DNA of 47,406 nt from an uncultured Candidatus Pelagibacter sp. (lineage in GTDB: Bacteria > Pseudomonadota > Alphaproteobacteria > Pelagibacterales > Pelagibacteraceae), in contig CAJQSC010000018.1 of assembly GCA_905612465.1 (NCBI GenBank), positions 1-47,406 of the forward strand. The letters are read 5' to 3'. How positions within the stretch are numbered: the stretch's first letter is position 1; the number at the start of each line of letters is the position of its first letter. A program made the translations under genes and the position numbers. Of this stretch, positions 1 to 10,723 are shown one piece after another. A model generated the notes under the pieces. That model had not been told where the DNA came from. It did no database searches and worked only from the letters and a program-made list of their open reading frames with translations.

Positions 1-1
1 A

Positions 2-274
2 ATGATTCTAATTAATGAGTTTTTAAAAGATAATAAAAATTCTTTAGATGATATAGGTGCTATTTATGTAAATAGGGGCCCAGGTAGTTTTGCAGGCATT
101 AGAAACTCCTTATCAACAATTAAAGCTCTATTTTTAACTAAAAAAATTGATTATTATTGCTTTAGTTTTGGGGATTTTAAAGAACCAAAGGTCATTAAAT
201 ATGTAGATGTACCCCAGTTGTGTGAAAAATATAAAATTAAAAAGAATTTGATTAATCCTATTTATTTGAGTTAA
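2..274 (+). CDS. tsaB: tRNA threonylcarbamoyladenosine biosynthesis protein TsaB, 3' part (gene truncated by window start)
   Basis: Contains NRGPGSFAGIRNSLSTIKAL, matching the TsaB GPGSFTGLR motif, and ends NPIYLS. The N-terminus lies outside the window. Confidence 0.75.
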   Translation: MILINEFLKDNKNSLDDIGAIYVNRGPGSFAGIRNSLSTIKALFLTKKIDYYCFSFGDFKEPKVIKYVDVPQLCEKYKIKKNLINPIYLS

Positions 275-282
275 AATTAACT

Positions 283-693
283 ATGTCAGAAAATATTGAA
301 CAAAAGTGTTTAGCCAAAGGAGTTAAACTAACAGATCAAAGAAGAATTGTTGCTAAGGTTATGTCAGAGTCAAATGATCATCCAGATGTAGATGAGCTTT
401 ACAATAGAGTTTCAAAAATTGACTCAAAGATTAGTATCGCAACAGTTTACAGAACAGTAAAACTATTTGAAGAATCTGGAATTCTAGCAAAGCATGAATT
501 CAAAGGAGGAAAAGCAAGGTATGAAGAATTAAATGAAGGACATCATGACCATTTAATTGATGTTAAGTCAGGTGAGATCATTGAATTTGTTGATGAAGAA
601 ATTGAAAAGCTGCAAGAAAAAATTGCTGATAAATATGGTTATCGTTTAGTGGACCATAAACTAGAATTATATGGGGTTAAAAAAAAATCTTAA
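283..693 (+). CDS. fur: Fur family transcriptional regulator (Fur/Mur-like)
   Basis: GVKLTDQRRIVAKVM...ISIATVYRTVKLFEESGIL...HHDHLIDVKSGEIIEF is typical of the Fur family. It sits between tsaB and miaB, the usual alphaproteobacterial location. Confidence 0.85.
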   Translation: MSENIEQKCLAKGVKLTDQRRIVAKVMSESNDHPDVDELYNRVSKIDSKISIATVYRTVKLFEESGILAKHEFKGGKARYEELNEGHHDHLIDVKSGEIIEFVDEEIEKLQEKIADKYGYRLVDHKLELYGVKKKS

Positions 694-697
694 CCTA

Positions 698-2038
698 ATG
701 TTAAAAAAAATATTTATCAAAACTTTTGGTTGTCAAATGAACGAATACGATTCTAATCGTATATTTGATATAGTAAAAAAAATAGGTTTTGAAAAAACTG
801 ATAAGTATGAAGATGCAAACTGTTATCTTTTAAACACTTGTCATATAAGAGATAAAGCAAAAGAAAAAGTTTATCATGAAATTGGAAGAGTAAAAAAAAT
901 TTTTAGATCTAAAAAAAAACCTATCGTGATTGTAGCAGGATGTGTTGCTCAAGCTGAAAATCAAGAGATGTTAAGAAGGGAGCCTTATATAGATATAGTT
1001 ATTGGACCGCAGTCATATCATAAGATTAATGACACTATACAAGAACATATAAATAATAAGAAAAAAAAAGAGGAAACTGAGTTTGATACGATTTCAAAAT
1101 TTAATTATTTAAGTAAAATTAAAAATAAAGATAGTAAAGTATCTTCTTTTTTAACAATTCAAGAAGGGTGTGATAAGTTTTGTAACTTTTGTGTTGTTCC
1201 ATATACACGAGGACCCGAATACTCTCGACCGTTTAATCAGATTATAAATGAAGCTAAAGAGATGGTTCAGAGTGGTGTAAAAGAAATTATTCTTTTAGGA
1301 CAAAATGTTAACGCTTATAACTACAAAGAAAAAAATAATGAATTTAGATTATCTGATTTATTATTGGAGTTAGAAAGTTTTAATGAGCTAGAGAGAATTA
1401 GATATACCACATCTCACCCCAAAGACATGACTGATGATTTAATAAATGTGTATAAAAAATCTACCAAATTAATGCCTTTAGTGCATCTTCCGGTGCAGAG
1501 TGGATCAAACAAAATTTTAAAACAAATGAATAGAAAACACACTATTGAAGAATATTTAATGATTTATGAAAAATTAAAAAAAATTAATCCTAATATAGAG
1601 TTTTCAAGTGATTTTATTATTGGATATCCAGGGGAAAGCAATGAAGACTTTAAATACACGATGGAATTAATTGAAAAAATGAAATTTATTAATTCTTATT
1701 CTTTTATTTTTAGTCCAAGACCAGGCACTGTGGCTGCAGAGCTAGAATTAGTTGATAAAAAAAAATCAAAAGAAAGATTAGAAATAATACAAAAAAAATT
1801 ATTTGAAAATCAAATAAATAAAAATAAATCCTTAGAAGGAAAGATACTTAATGTCTTAGTTGAAAATAGAATGAAAGATGGAATTAAATTATTTGGTAGA
1901 ACTGAGTTTATGACATCAGTAATTTTTGATGGTAATGCTAGCTGTATAGGAAAAGTTGTTCAAATAGAAATAAAAAGTAGTAATCAAAATAGCTTTTTTG
2001 GATCACTAAAAGAAAATTATAAACAGAAGGTAGCCTAA
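698..2038 (+). CDS. miaB: tRNA-2-methylthio-N6-dimethylallyladenosine synthase MiaB
   Basis: KIFIKTFGCQMNEYDS, radical SAM motif GCDKFCNFCVVPYTRG. The start is probably the ATG at 698, not 671, which overlaps fur. Confidence 0.95.
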   Translation: MLKKIFIKTFGCQMNEYDSNRIFDIVKKIGFEKTDKYEDANCYLLNTCHIRDKAKEKVYHEIGRVKKIFRSKKKPIVIVAGCVAQAENQEMLRREPYIDIVIGPQSYHKINDTIQEHINNKKKKEETEFDTISKFNYLSKIKNKDSKVSSFLTIQEGCDKFCNFCVVPYTRGPEYSRPFNQIINEAKEMVQSGVKEIILLGQNVNAYNYKEKNNEFRLSDLLLELESFNELERIRYTTSHPKDMTDDLINVYKKSTKLMPLVHLPVQSGSNKILKQMNRKHTIEEYLMIYEKLKKINPNIEFSSDFIIGYPGESNEDFKYTMELIEKMKFINSYSFIFSPRPGTVAAELELVDKKKSKERLEIIQKKLFENQINKNKSLEGKILNVLVENRMKDGIKLFGRTEFMTSVIFDGNASCIGKVVQIEIKSSNQNSFFGSLKENYKQKVA

Positions 2039-2041
2039 GAG

Positions 2042-3043
2042 TTGAAGAACGTAGCATCAAAAAAAATTAATTCTATTCTAAAATTTGTCTATTCTGATCA
2101 AAATTCTTTGAGCGTTATATTTCAAGACAATGATTTGTTAATGGGGGTAGTTGGTGAATTTAATGAAAATTTAAAAGAACTAGAAAAAATTACTAATACT
2201 AATCTATATTCTAGGGGTAATTCTATTTTAATAAAATCAACACCGAAAGAAAATGAAATTGCAAAAAATGCTATTCAATTTCTAGCCAATCAGTTTATAA
2301 ATAATGGTAGTATAGAAAAAAAAGATATAATCTCTTCAGTAGATAAATTTATGATCGAAGAAAAAGTAAAAAATCAAAATATTTCAGATATAATTAAAAC
2401 TCCTAAAAAATCAGTTATTCCAAGATCAGAAGGACAAAAAAAATATGTTAGAGCTTTAAGACAAAGTGATATTGTTATATCAGCAGGTCCTGCTGGAACT
2501 GGGAAAACTTTCTTAGCTGTTGCAGTTGGTTTGACATTATTACTTGATAAGAAGATTGAAAGAATTATTCTATCAAGACCAGCAGTAGAAGCTGGTGAAA
2601 GATTAGGTTTTTTACCAGGAGATATGAAGGAAAAAGTAGATCCTTACCTAAGACCTTTATATGATTCTCTGTATGATCTTTTCGACTTTGAAAAAATTCA
2701 AAGAATGATTGAAGTTGGTGATATTGAAATAGCACCACTAGCATTTATGAGGGGCAGAACTTTAAAAAATTCTTTTGCAATTTTAGATGAAGCACAAAAT
2801 GCAACAGATACACAAATTAAAATGTTTCTAACACGTATCGGAGAAAACTCAAAGATTGTTATAAATGGTGACCCGTCTCAAATTGATTTACCCCACAAGA
2901 ATATGTCTGGATTAAATAGATCTAAAAAATTATTAGGACATTTGGATGAAGTCTCCGTTATAGATTTTGATCATTCTGATGTAGTTAGACACCCGTTAGT
3001 TTCTAAAATTGTAAAAGCGTATTCAGACCAAGAAAATGATTAG
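2042..3043 (+). CDS. phoH: PhoH-like ATPase
   Basis: SAGPAGTGKTFLAVAVG Walker A, LSRPAVEAGERLGFLPGD; TTG start. Confidence 0.93.
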   Translation: MKNVASKKINSILKFVYSDQNSLSVIFQDNDLLMGVVGEFNENLKELEKITNTNLYSRGNSILIKSTPKENEIAKNAIQFLANQFINNGSIEKKDIISSVDKFMIEEKVKNQNISDIIKTPKKSVIPRSEGQKKYVRALRQSDIVISAGPAGTGKTFLAVAVGLTLLLDKKIERIILSRPAVEAGERLGFLPGDMKEKVDPYLRPLYDSLYDLFDFEKIQRMIEVGDIEIAPLAFMRGRTLKNSFAILDEAQNATDTQIKMFLTRIGENSKIVINGDPSQIDLPHKNMSGLNRSKKLLGHLDEVSVIDFDHSDVVRHPLVSKIVKAYSDQEND

Positions 3044-3506
3044 TATTGACGTAGTTTATGAGAGTAACCTATGGATTAAAAAAATTAAAAAAGCTGATGT
3101 TTTTTTTAATTCCTTGGTAAAAGTTTTTCCTAAAAAATATAGATTTATAAAAAAAAAAGTAGGTTTAACTATTTTACTCTCAAATAATAAAAATATTAAA
3201 AAACTAAATAAAAAATTTAGAAATAAAAATAAAGCAACAGATGTCTTATCTTTTCCTTTTGAAAAAAAAATGAATATAAAAAAATCGCCTTATATTGGAG
3301 ATATTATTATCAGCTATGAGTTTATGAATAAACCCAAAGCACTAAGTGCTCTAGAGTTTAAGAATAAAGTAACAAAGATTTTTATTCACGGTTTTTTACA
3401 TTTATTAGGTTATGACCATATCAAATTAAAAGATTTTAAAGTAATGTTAATTGAAGAAGAAAAAATATATCAAACTATTAAAAAAAAAATTATCCAAATT
3501 GTTTAA
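3036..3506 (+). CDS. ybeY: Endoribonuclease YbeY / rRNA maturation factor
   Basis: NKATDVLSFPF and HGFLHLLGYDH metal-binding motif; overlaps the phoH end by 8 nt. Confidence 0.94.
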   Translation: MISIDVVYESNLWIKKIKKADVFFNSLVKVFPKKYRFIKKKVGLTILLSNNKNIKKLNKKFRNKNKATDVLSFPFEKKMNIKKSPYIGDIIISYEFMNKPKALSALEFKNKVTKIFIHGFLHLLGYDHIKLKDFKVMLIEEEKIYQTIKKKIIQIV

Positions 3507-5043
3507 AAAAAACTTTTTAAATTATCTCTATATTATTTTTTTAGGAGCATTAAGTGCTTATAGCTTACCTCCATATAATTATTTTATAATTAATTTTATT
3601 ACTTTTTCTTTATTTTTTATTTTTATTTTTAATAAAAAAAAAAGAACACCTAACAATAAATTTTTTTTTCAGTATGGTTGGTGCTTTGGGTTTGGATATT
3701 TTTTATTTAGTCTATACTGGATAGCAATTTCATTGACTTTTGACCATAGCTTTAGGTTCTTAATTCCAGTTGCTATAATTCTACTACCAGCCTTTTTGGC
3801 CATATTTTATGCTTTAATTACATATCTATTCTCAGTTCTCTACTCAAAAAATGTAGTTAGTTCTTTTTTAATTTTTTCAATTTTATTTGGAACAATAGAA
3901 TTTGTCAGGAGCTCCATACTTACAGGGTTTCCTTGGAATTTAATTTCATATAGTTTTTCAGATAATATTTATTTTATTCAAATTCTCTCTATTATTGGCA
4001 CCTATTCTTTCAATTTAATTTGTATTTCCTTATTTACTGCGCCTGCTTTATTTATTTTAAGAAGATCTAGAATAGAAACCATAGTTTTTTTTTTCTTTAT
4101 TCTACTATCTGTTGGGCTTTTAATATTTGGCAACATAAGAGATAATAATTTTAATTCTCTAGAAAGTGTAAAAAACTCTTATACAATCAAGGCAATATCA
4201 TCAAATATCAGTCTAGACAGATTCTACTCAAATCAAGATGAGTTAAAAATAATCAATGAGCTTATAGATTTAAGTGCTCCAACAAAATTAAAACCTACAA
4301 TTTTTTTGTGGCCTGAAGGCATTATTCCAGACAGCTACTTAAGAGAGATGAGTATTTATAAAAACTTATTTACAAATAGTTTTGGAGAAGATGATTTTAT
4401 TATTATGGGTTTAAATAGTATGGAGATAAAAAATGATAAAAAATTATTTTTTAATTCAATGGCCATCTTTAATAACAAACTAGATCTTATCGAAAATTAT
4501 AATAAAGTTAATCTGGTGCCGTTTGGGGAATTTACTCCGCTTGAGAGCATTCTTAGCTTGATAGGCTTTAAAACAGTAACTAATAGTTATCAATCTTTTT
4601 CCAGTGGAGACATTAGGGCACCGCTGAATATAAAAAATAGTAAAATTGATTTAAGTTTACTTCCCTTAATTTGTTATGAAATAATTTATTCAGGTAAATT
4701 ATCTAAAGATAATAATTTTGATTATATAATTAATATTTCAGAAGATGGTTGGTTTGGAAATTCTATAGGCCCTATGCAACACTTTTCGCATAGTATATTC
4801 AGATCTATCGAGAGTGGAAAGTATATAATCAGGTCTACAAATAATGGGATTACTGCTATTATTAATCCTATTGGAATTATAGAGCAAGAAGTAGTATTTG
4901 GATCAATAGGATATGTGGAACTTTCTGAGAGTAAATTGGTTAAATCCACACTTTTTATGTTATATGGGAACAAAATCTTTCTAATATTAATTTTAATATA
5001 TATTTTTTTAATTTTTTCATTTAATAGAATTAAATATGAGTAA
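3451..5043 (+). CDS. lnt: Apolipoprotein N-acyltransferase
   Basis: Multiple N-terminal TM segments, then a nitrilase-like domain ([35 protein letters not shown]). Start uncertain because it overlaps ybeY by 56 nt. Confidence 0.9.
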   Translation: MKKKKYIKLLKKKLSKLFKKNFLNYLYIIFLGALSAYSLPPYNYFIINFITFSLFFIFIFNKKKRTPNNKFFFQYGWCFGFGYFLFSLYWIAISLTFDHSFRFLIPVAIILLPAFLAIFYALITYLFSVLYSKNVVSSFLIFSILFGTIEFVRSSILTGFPWNLISYSFSDNIYFIQILSIIGTYSFNLICISLFTAPALFILRRSRIETIVFFFFILLSVGLLIFGNIRDNNFNSLESVKNSYTIKAISSNISLDRFYSNQDELKIINELIDLSAPTKLKPTIFLWPEGIIPDSYLREMSIYKNLFTNSFGEDDFIIMGLNSMEIKNDKKLFFNSMAIFNNKLDLIENYNKVNLVPFGEFTPLESILSLIGFKTVTNSYQSFSSGDIRAPLNIKNSKIDLSLLPLICYEIIYSGKLSKDNNFDYIINISEDGWFGNSIGPMQHFSHSIFRSIESGKYIIRSTNNGITAIINPIGIIEQEVVFGSIGYVELSESKLVKSTLFMLYGNKIFLILILIYIFLIFSFNRIKYE

Positions 5044-6205
5044 TTTAAAAAACTTTTTATTCACTAGTGAGTCAGTTTCAGAGGGACATCCTGACAAAGT
5101 ATCAGATCGTATTTCAGATATGGTGGTAGACAGTTATCTTGCTGGAGATCCATTTTCTAGAGTTGCATGTGAAACACTAACCACAACAAATAAAGTTGTA
5201 CTAGCCGGAGAAGTAAGGGGTCCAGAGATTAAAGAAGAAGATCTTATTCAAAAAGTTAGAGAATGTATTAAAGATATTGGATATGACCAAGAGGGTTTTA
5301 CATGGAGAGAAGCAACAAAGATAGAAAGTCATCTTCATTCACAATCTGTAGATATAGCTATGGGTGTAGATTCTAAAGACAATAAAGATGAAGGAGCTGG
5401 AGATCAAGGAATAATGTTCGGATATGCATGCAACGAAACAGAAGAATTAATGCCGGCACCCATTCACTATTCACATAAAATTTTAAGACTGATGGCAGAA
5501 GATAGAAAAGCAGGAATATTAAAAAATATAGAACCAGATTCAAAGAGCCAAGTTACTTTTGAATATACTGATGGCAAACCAACTAAAGTTAAATCAGTTG
5601 TGATATCTTCCCAACATTCTGCAGATATAGATCAGGCCAAAGTAAGAGAGTTATTAACACCGTATATGATAAAATCAATTCCTGAAACATTTTTAAAAGA
5701 TTTTGATGAAAAAGAATTTTACGTAAACCCAACTGGAAACTTTGTAATAGGTGGACCAGATGGAGATTGTGGTTTAACAGGAAGAAAAATTATTGTTGAT
5801 ACCTATGGTGGAGCAGCGCCTCATGGTGGTGGAGCTTTTTCTGGTAAGGATCCAACAAAAGTAGATAGATCAGCAGCATATGCTGCAAGATATATTGCAA
5901 AAAATGTTGTTGCTTCTAAAATTTCTGAAAAATGTTTAATTCAATTAGCTTATGCAATTGGAGTTTCTAAACCCCTGTCAATTTATGTAGATTTATTTGA
6001 TAATGATTTGGAAAAAAATAAATTTGTTTCAGAAAAAATTTCACAAAATTTTGATTTAAGCCCAAGAGGAATAAGAGAAATGCTAGGTTTAAATAAACCC
6101 ATTTATGAAAAAACATCAGCATATGGCCACTTTGGAAGAATGCCAGAAGCAGATGGTTCATTTTCATGGGAAAAGACTGATAAAAAGGGTGTTTTTTCTA
6201 AATAG
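5036..6205 (+). CDS. metK: S-adenosylmethionine synthetase
   Basis: [59 protein letters not shown]. Confidence 0.98.
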   Translation: MSNLKNFLFTSESVSEGHPDKVSDRISDMVVDSYLAGDPFSRVACETLTTTNKVVLAGEVRGPEIKEEDLIQKVRECIKDIGYDQEGFTWREATKIESHLHSQSVDIAMGVDSKDNKDEGAGDQGIMFGYACNETEELMPAPIHYSHKILRLMAEDRKAGILKNIEPDSKSQVTFEYTDGKPTKVKSVVISSQHSADIDQAKVRELLTPYMIKSIPETFLKDFDEKEFYVNPTGNFVIGGPDGDCGLTGRKIIVDTYGGAAPHGGGAFSGKDPTKVDRSAAYAARYIAKNVVASKISEKCLIQLAYAIGVSKPLSIYVDLFDNDLEKNKFVSEKISQNFDLSPRGIREMLGLNKPIYEKTSAYGHFGRMPEADGSFSWEKTDKKGVFSK

Positions 6206-6264
6206 TTCTTATTGTATTAATAAAAATTCTTTATATATTGCCCTTACATTATTGAAATCGCAGG

Positions 6265-6288
6265 ATGGGCTTCAGCCCATTTTTTTTT
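6265..6288 (+). terminator. Intrinsic-terminator-like hairpin ATGGGC-TTCA-GCCCAT + T8 between metK and nusA
   Basis: Perfect 6-bp stem, TTCA loop, run of eight T directly after; ends 15 nt before the probable nusA ATG. Confidence 0.75.
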
Positions 6289-6303
6289 GGAACTAATAAA
6301 AAT

Positions 6304-7857
6304 ATGTTAAATAGAAGATCAGACAAACTAGAATTATTAAGAATAGCTGAAGCAGTAGCTTTAGAAAAATCTATAGATAAAGAATTAATTATTGATTCCA
6401 TGGAAACAGGAATTGCTAAAGCCGCTAAATCTAAATTTGGGCAAGATAATGAAATTAAAGTTTTAATAAATAGAGAAAATGGTGACATTGGAATTTTTAG
6501 AAAATTAATAGTTGTGGAAAAACCAGAAAATATAAATACAGAAATTAACCTTCAAGATGCGATTATATTAAGCGAGGAAAATAAAGATAAGAAAATTGGT
6601 GATGAAATTTTACAACCGCTGCCCTCATTTGATTTTGGTCGAATAGCAGCACAAACCGCCAAACAAGTTATTAGTTTTAATGTAAGGGAAGCAGAACGTG
6701 AAAGGCAATTTAATGATTTTGTAGATAAGAAAGATTCAATTTTAAGTGGCATTGTTAAGCGTTTAGAGTTTGGAAGTGTAATAGTTGATTTAGGAAGAAC
6801 AGAAGCAATCATTCAAAAAAATGAATTGATCCCTAGAGAAAACATAAAAGCTGGTGATAGAATTAAAGCTTATTGTTATGATGTAAAAAGAGAACCTAGG
6901 GGGCAACAAATATTTTTATCAAGAGCTCACCCAAAATTTATGGAAAAACTATTTGTCCAAGAAGTTCCAGAAATTTATGATGGTTTAATTGAAATTAAAG
7001 CATCGGCAAGAGACCCAGGAAGTAGAGCAAAAATTTGTGTTAAAGCAGTTGATACCTCATTAGATCCAGTAGGGGCTTGTGTGGGAATGAGAGGATCAAG
7101 AGTTCAGGCGGTAGTTAATGAACTTCAAGGTGAAAAAATAGATATTGTTAACTGGTCTGAAGATCCAGCAATAGTAGTTTCAAGTGCACTGTCACCAGCT
7201 GAGGTTCAAAGAGTAAATGTTGATAGTGTTGCAAAAAAACTAGATGTAATTTTAACTGAGGAAAACTTAAGTAAAGCGATTGGTCGTAGAGGTCAAAATG
7301 TAAGATTAGCTACAAAACTATTAAATTATGAAATTAATATAATGACCGATGCAGAAGATTCGGAAAGAAGACAGTCAGAGTTTAAAGAAAAAACTGAAAA
7401 TTTTGTTAAAAATCTAGAATTAGATGAAACCTTAGGGCAACTGCTTGTGGCCGAAGGTTTTTCTTCAATTTCAGACATTAAAGATAGTTCACCAGAAAAC
7501 TTAATGAAGATTGAAGGTATAGAAGAAGATACTGCTAAAGCCTTAATAGAAAGGGCAAAAGATTTTTATTTAAAAGATCAAGAAGATATTACAAAAAGAA
7601 TTAAAGATTTAGGACTACAAGATGATCTTATAAATCACAAAGGGTTAACACCAGGTATGCTGGTCACCCTAGGGGAACAAAAAATTTTAAAACTAGAAGA
7701 TTTTGCAGACCTTGCATCGGATGAATTGACCGGTGGCTACGATATTGTAAAAGGTGAAAGAATTAAAATTCAAGGATATCTTGAAGATTTTGCTTTATCT
7801 AAAACTGAAGCAGACGAACTAATTATGTCTGCAAGAAATATAATTTATAAAGATTGA
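6304..7857 (+). CDS. nusA: Transcription termination/antitermination protein NusA
   Basis: LELLRIAEAVALEKSIDKELI, S1/KH domains (GACVGMRGSRVQAVVNELQGEKIDIVNW). The ATG at 6304 is preferred over 6265, which lies in the hairpin. Confidence 0.96.
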   Translation: MLNRRSDKLELLRIAEAVALEKSIDKELIIDSMETGIAKAAKSKFGQDNEIKVLINRENGDIGIFRKLIVVEKPENINTEINLQDAIILSEENKDKKIGDEILQPLPSFDFGRIAAQTAKQVISFNVREAERERQFNDFVDKKDSILSGIVKRLEFGSVIVDLGRTEAIIQKNELIPRENIKAGDRIKAYCYDVKREPRGQQIFLSRAHPKFMEKLFVQEVPEIYDGLIEIKASARDPGSRAKICVKAVDTSLDPVGACVGMRGSRVQAVVNELQGEKIDIVNWSEDPAIVVSSALSPAEVQRVNVDSVAKKLDVILTEENLSKAIGRRGQNVRLATKLLNYEINIMTDAEDSERRQSEFKEKTENFVKNLELDETLGQLLVAEGFSSISDIKDSSPENLMKIEGIEEDTAKALIERAKDFYLKDQEDITKRIKDLGLQDDLINHKGLTPGMLVTLGEQKILKLEDFADLASDELTGGYDIVKGERIKIQGYLEDFALSKTEADELIMSARNIIYKD

Positions 7858-7867
7858 GTAATGAAAT

Positions 7868-10072
7868 ATGGACAACAAAAAAACAAAATTAACACTTTCT
7901 GGTATAGCCAAGAAATCGATAGAGAATATAGAGTTAGCAAAAACTCAGAGTAAAAACTCAGTTGTTATTGAAAAAAAACCAAACAAGTTTGCCCCTAGAG
8001 GTAACTTTAGTAGACCTGCTAGTGTAAGATCAAAACCACCTGTAAGTCCCACTGGAAGCTTTATCCAAAGAAAACCTTCTGCACCCAAACCAGCCTCATC
8101 AATTACGAATGACTACGAAAAACGTAAATTAGCTGAACAAAGAGCAACTAGAAGACTTAAAGGTGAATCAGGAAAGCCTGATACAAAAAAAAGAGAACTA
8201 AAGTTAACCGTTTCAAGAGCTTTAAGTGATGAAATTGAAGCAAGATCAAGAAGTATGGCTTCAATTAAAAGAGCAAAGTTAAAAGAAAATAGAGAACTTA
8301 CCAAAGAAGAGATTCAAGAAAGTTTAAGACCCATAAAGAGAGATGTTAATATTCCTGAGGCAATTACCGTTAGAGAGTTGTCTAACAGAATGGCTGAACA
8401 ATCTAACAATGTTATAAAGCATTTGTTTGGAATGGGTGTGACAGTTACTATTAATCAAACATTAGCAGCAGATACAGCTGAATATTTAGTAAAAGAATTT
8501 GGTCACAATCCTATAAGAGAAACAAAAGCTGAAGAAATTATTCAAAAAATTAAAGATTCTAGATCTGAAAATCTAAAAAATAGACCTCCAATAGTAACTG
8601 TGATGGGACATGTTGATCATGGTAAAACTTCAGTGCTTGATGTTTTAAGAAGTGCAAATGTTGTATTAGGTGAATTTGGTGGAATTACACAACACATTGG
8701 TGCTTATCAAATAGAACATGAATCAAAAAAAATAACCTTTATAGACACACCAGGTCACGCAGCATTCACTGAGATGAGAGCTAGAGGATCAAAACTAACT
8801 GACGTAGTTGTATTAGTTGTTGCAGCAGATGATGGTGTTAAACCTCAAACTATTGAGTCAATAAAACATGCAAAAGCTGCAAATGTTCCAATAGTTGTTG
8901 CAATAAATAAATGTGATTTACCAGAGGCAGACCCACAAAAAATTAAAAATCAACTTTTAGAATATGAACTTATTGCAGAAGATTTATCAGGAGACACTTT
9001 AATGGTCGAAATCTCTGCAAAAACAAAAAAAAATTTAGATAAATTAGTAGAGGCAGTTGTGCTACAAGCTGAAATTTTAGACCTAAAAACTGATTTTGAA
9101 TCTAAAGCAACTGGAATTGTTTTAGAATCAAAAATTGATGTGGGTAGAGGGGCTGTAGCAACTGTCGTGGTAACATCGGGAACAATTAAAAGAGGTAATT
9201 TTTTTGTTAGTGGATTGAAATGGGGAAAAGTTAGAGCATTAATTAATGATAAAGGAAAAACTATTGACGAAGCACCACCATCAACACCTGTTGAAATTTT
9301 AGGAATTAATGGAGCAGCAAAATCTGGAGATGATTTTATTGTTGTTGATTCTGAAAAAGAAGCAAAAACATTAAGCGAAAACAGAGCTGATGAAACCAAA
9401 ACAGGAGGAAGCCCATTAAATCTTGCAACACAAGATTCTGCTTTTGCAGATAAATCTGCTGCTGAATTAAATATTATTATAAAATCAGATGTACACGGGT
9501 CTGCTGAAGCAATTAAAAGTGCTATTAATCAAATTACACACGATGAAGTTAAACCCAAGATTATTCTATCAGATATTGGAATGGTAACAGAAACTGATGT
9601 GACTTTAGCAAAAGCATCTAATGCAACTCTAATTGCATTTAATGTTAAGCCTAGCAAAGAAGCAAAAAAATTAGCAGAGAATGAAAAAATTAAAATTTCT
9701 TCGTATAATATTATTTATGAAGTTTTAGATTATATCAAATTGAGAATGTCAGGACTTCTTGCTCCAGATATTCAGGAAACAATTAATGGTACAGCTCAAA
9801 TCTTAGAAATCTTTAAAGTTTCTGGAACTGGAAAGGTTGCAGGCTCTAAAGTAACTGATGGAGAAATAACCAGCGGAACGAATGCTAGATTAATTAGAGA
9901 TGGCACAATTATTTATACTGGTAAGATTAGTACAATTTTTAGAGAAAAAGATCAGGCGAAACAAGTTAGCAATGGCCAAGAATGTGGAATAACACTTAAA
10001 GACTTTGTTGATTTTCAAAAAAATGATACAATAGAGGCATATAGCACAACTTCTACTGAGAGAACGGTATAA
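7868..10072 (+). CDS. infB: Translation initiation factor IF-2
   Basis: RPPIVTVMGHVDHGKTSVLDVLR, FIDTPGHAAFTEMRARG, NKCDLPEADP. Confidence 0.98.
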   Translation: MDNKKTKLTLSGIAKKSIENIELAKTQSKNSVVIEKKPNKFAPRGNFSRPASVRSKPPVSPTGSFIQRKPSAPKPASSITNDYEKRKLAEQRATRRLKGESGKPDTKKRELKLTVSRALSDEIEARSRSMASIKRAKLKENRELTKEEIQESLRPIKRDVNIPEAITVRELSNRMAEQSNNVIKHLFGMGVTVTINQTLAADTAEYLVKEFGHNPIRETKAEEIIQKIKDSRSENLKNRPPIVTVMGHVDHGKTSVLDVLRSANVVLGEFGGITQHIGAYQIEHESKKITFIDTPGHAAFTEMRARGSKLTDVVVLVVAADDGVKPQTIESIKHAKAANVPIVVAINKCDLPEADPQKIKNQLLEYELIAEDLSGDTLMVEISAKTKKNLDKLVEAVVLQAEILDLKTDFESKATGIVLESKIDVGRGAVATVVVTSGTIKRGNFFVSGLKWGKVRALINDKGKTIDEAPPSTPVEILGINGAAKSGDDFIVVDSEKEAKTLSENRADETKTGGSPLNLATQDSAFADKSAAELNIIIKSDVHGSAEAIKSAINQITHDEVKPKIILSDIGMVTETDVTLAKASNATLIAFNVKPSKEAKKLAENEKIKISSYNIIYEVLDYIKLRMSGLLAPDIQETINGTAQILEIFKVSGTGKVAGSKVTDGEITSGTNARLIRDGTIIYTGKISTIFREKDQAKQVSNGQECGITLKDFVDFQKNDTIEAYSTTSTERTV

Positions 10073-10440
10073 TGGTTGATAAAACAGGAAAACCAGTATC
10101 ACAAAGACAATTACGTGTTGGAGAGATGATTAAGCAATCTTTAGGTATGATTTTTGCCAGAAATGAAGCTAAAGTGCCGAATTTAGAAACTAATACTGTC
10201 ACGGTAACAGAAGTAAAAATGAGTCAAGACCTTAAAATTGCAAAAGCGTATGTATTGCCTCTAGGGGGAAAAGATACTGAAAAAGTTATTAAAAAATTAA
10301 GAGAATACTCTTTTTTAATTAGAAAAGTTTTATCAAAAAAAGTATTTATGAAATATATACCAAAGATACTTTTTGCTAAAGATGACTCTTTTGAATATGC
10401 AGAAAAAATAGAAAACTTAATAAAACAAACAAACAAATAG
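10072..10440 (+). CDS. rbfA: Ribosome-binding factor A
   Basis: RQLRVGEMIKQSLGMIF...VTVTEVKMSQDLKIAKAYVLPLG; position between infB and rpsO. Confidence 0.9.
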   Translation: MVDKTGKPVSQRQLRVGEMIKQSLGMIFARNEAKVPNLETNTVTVTEVKMSQDLKIAKAYVLPLGGKDTEKVIKKLREYSFLIRKVLSKKVFMKYIPKILFAKDDSFEYAEKIENLIKQTNK

Positions 10441-10453
10441 GAAAATAAACAGT

Positions 10454-10702
10454 ATGACGAATAAAGCAGAAGAATTAAAAATGCATGAGAAGGACACTGG
10501 TTCTTCGGAGGTACAAATTGCATTATTAACAGGTAAGATTGAAACTCTTTCAGCGCATATTAAGCAATTCAAAAAAGATAAACACTCTTCGGTTGGATTG
10601 TTAAGAGCAGTAAATAGAAGAAAAAAATTGTTAGAATATTTAAAGAAAAATAAATTCGATTCTTACAAAAATGTATTAACACAATTAAATTTAAGAAAAT
10701 AG
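10454..10702 (+). CDS. rpsO: 30S ribosomal protein S15
   Basis: DTGSSEVQIALLTGKIETLSAHIKQFKKDKHSSVGLLRAVNRRKKLLEYLKK. Confidence 0.98.
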   Translation: MTNKAEELKMHEKDTGSSEVQIALLTGKIETLSAHIKQFKKDKHSSVGLLRAVNRRKKLLEYLKKNKFDSYKNVLTQLNLRK

Positions 10703-10723
10703 ATAGAAGGAAACGGAAAATAA

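Noticed and set aside
5967-6296. ORFs overlapping the metK end (5967-6167 minus, 6105-6296 plus) and 6249-6488 minus
   Set aside because: Overlap metK/nusA in other frames and show no family resemblance; the plus-strand one just reads through the hairpin. I also considered a rimP remnant but saw no RimP motif.
8950-9399. 149-aa minus-strand ORF antisense to infB
   Set aside because: Low-complexity Ser/Thr/Pro-rich translation fully inside the well-supported infB gene; typical shadow ORF of an AT-rich genome.
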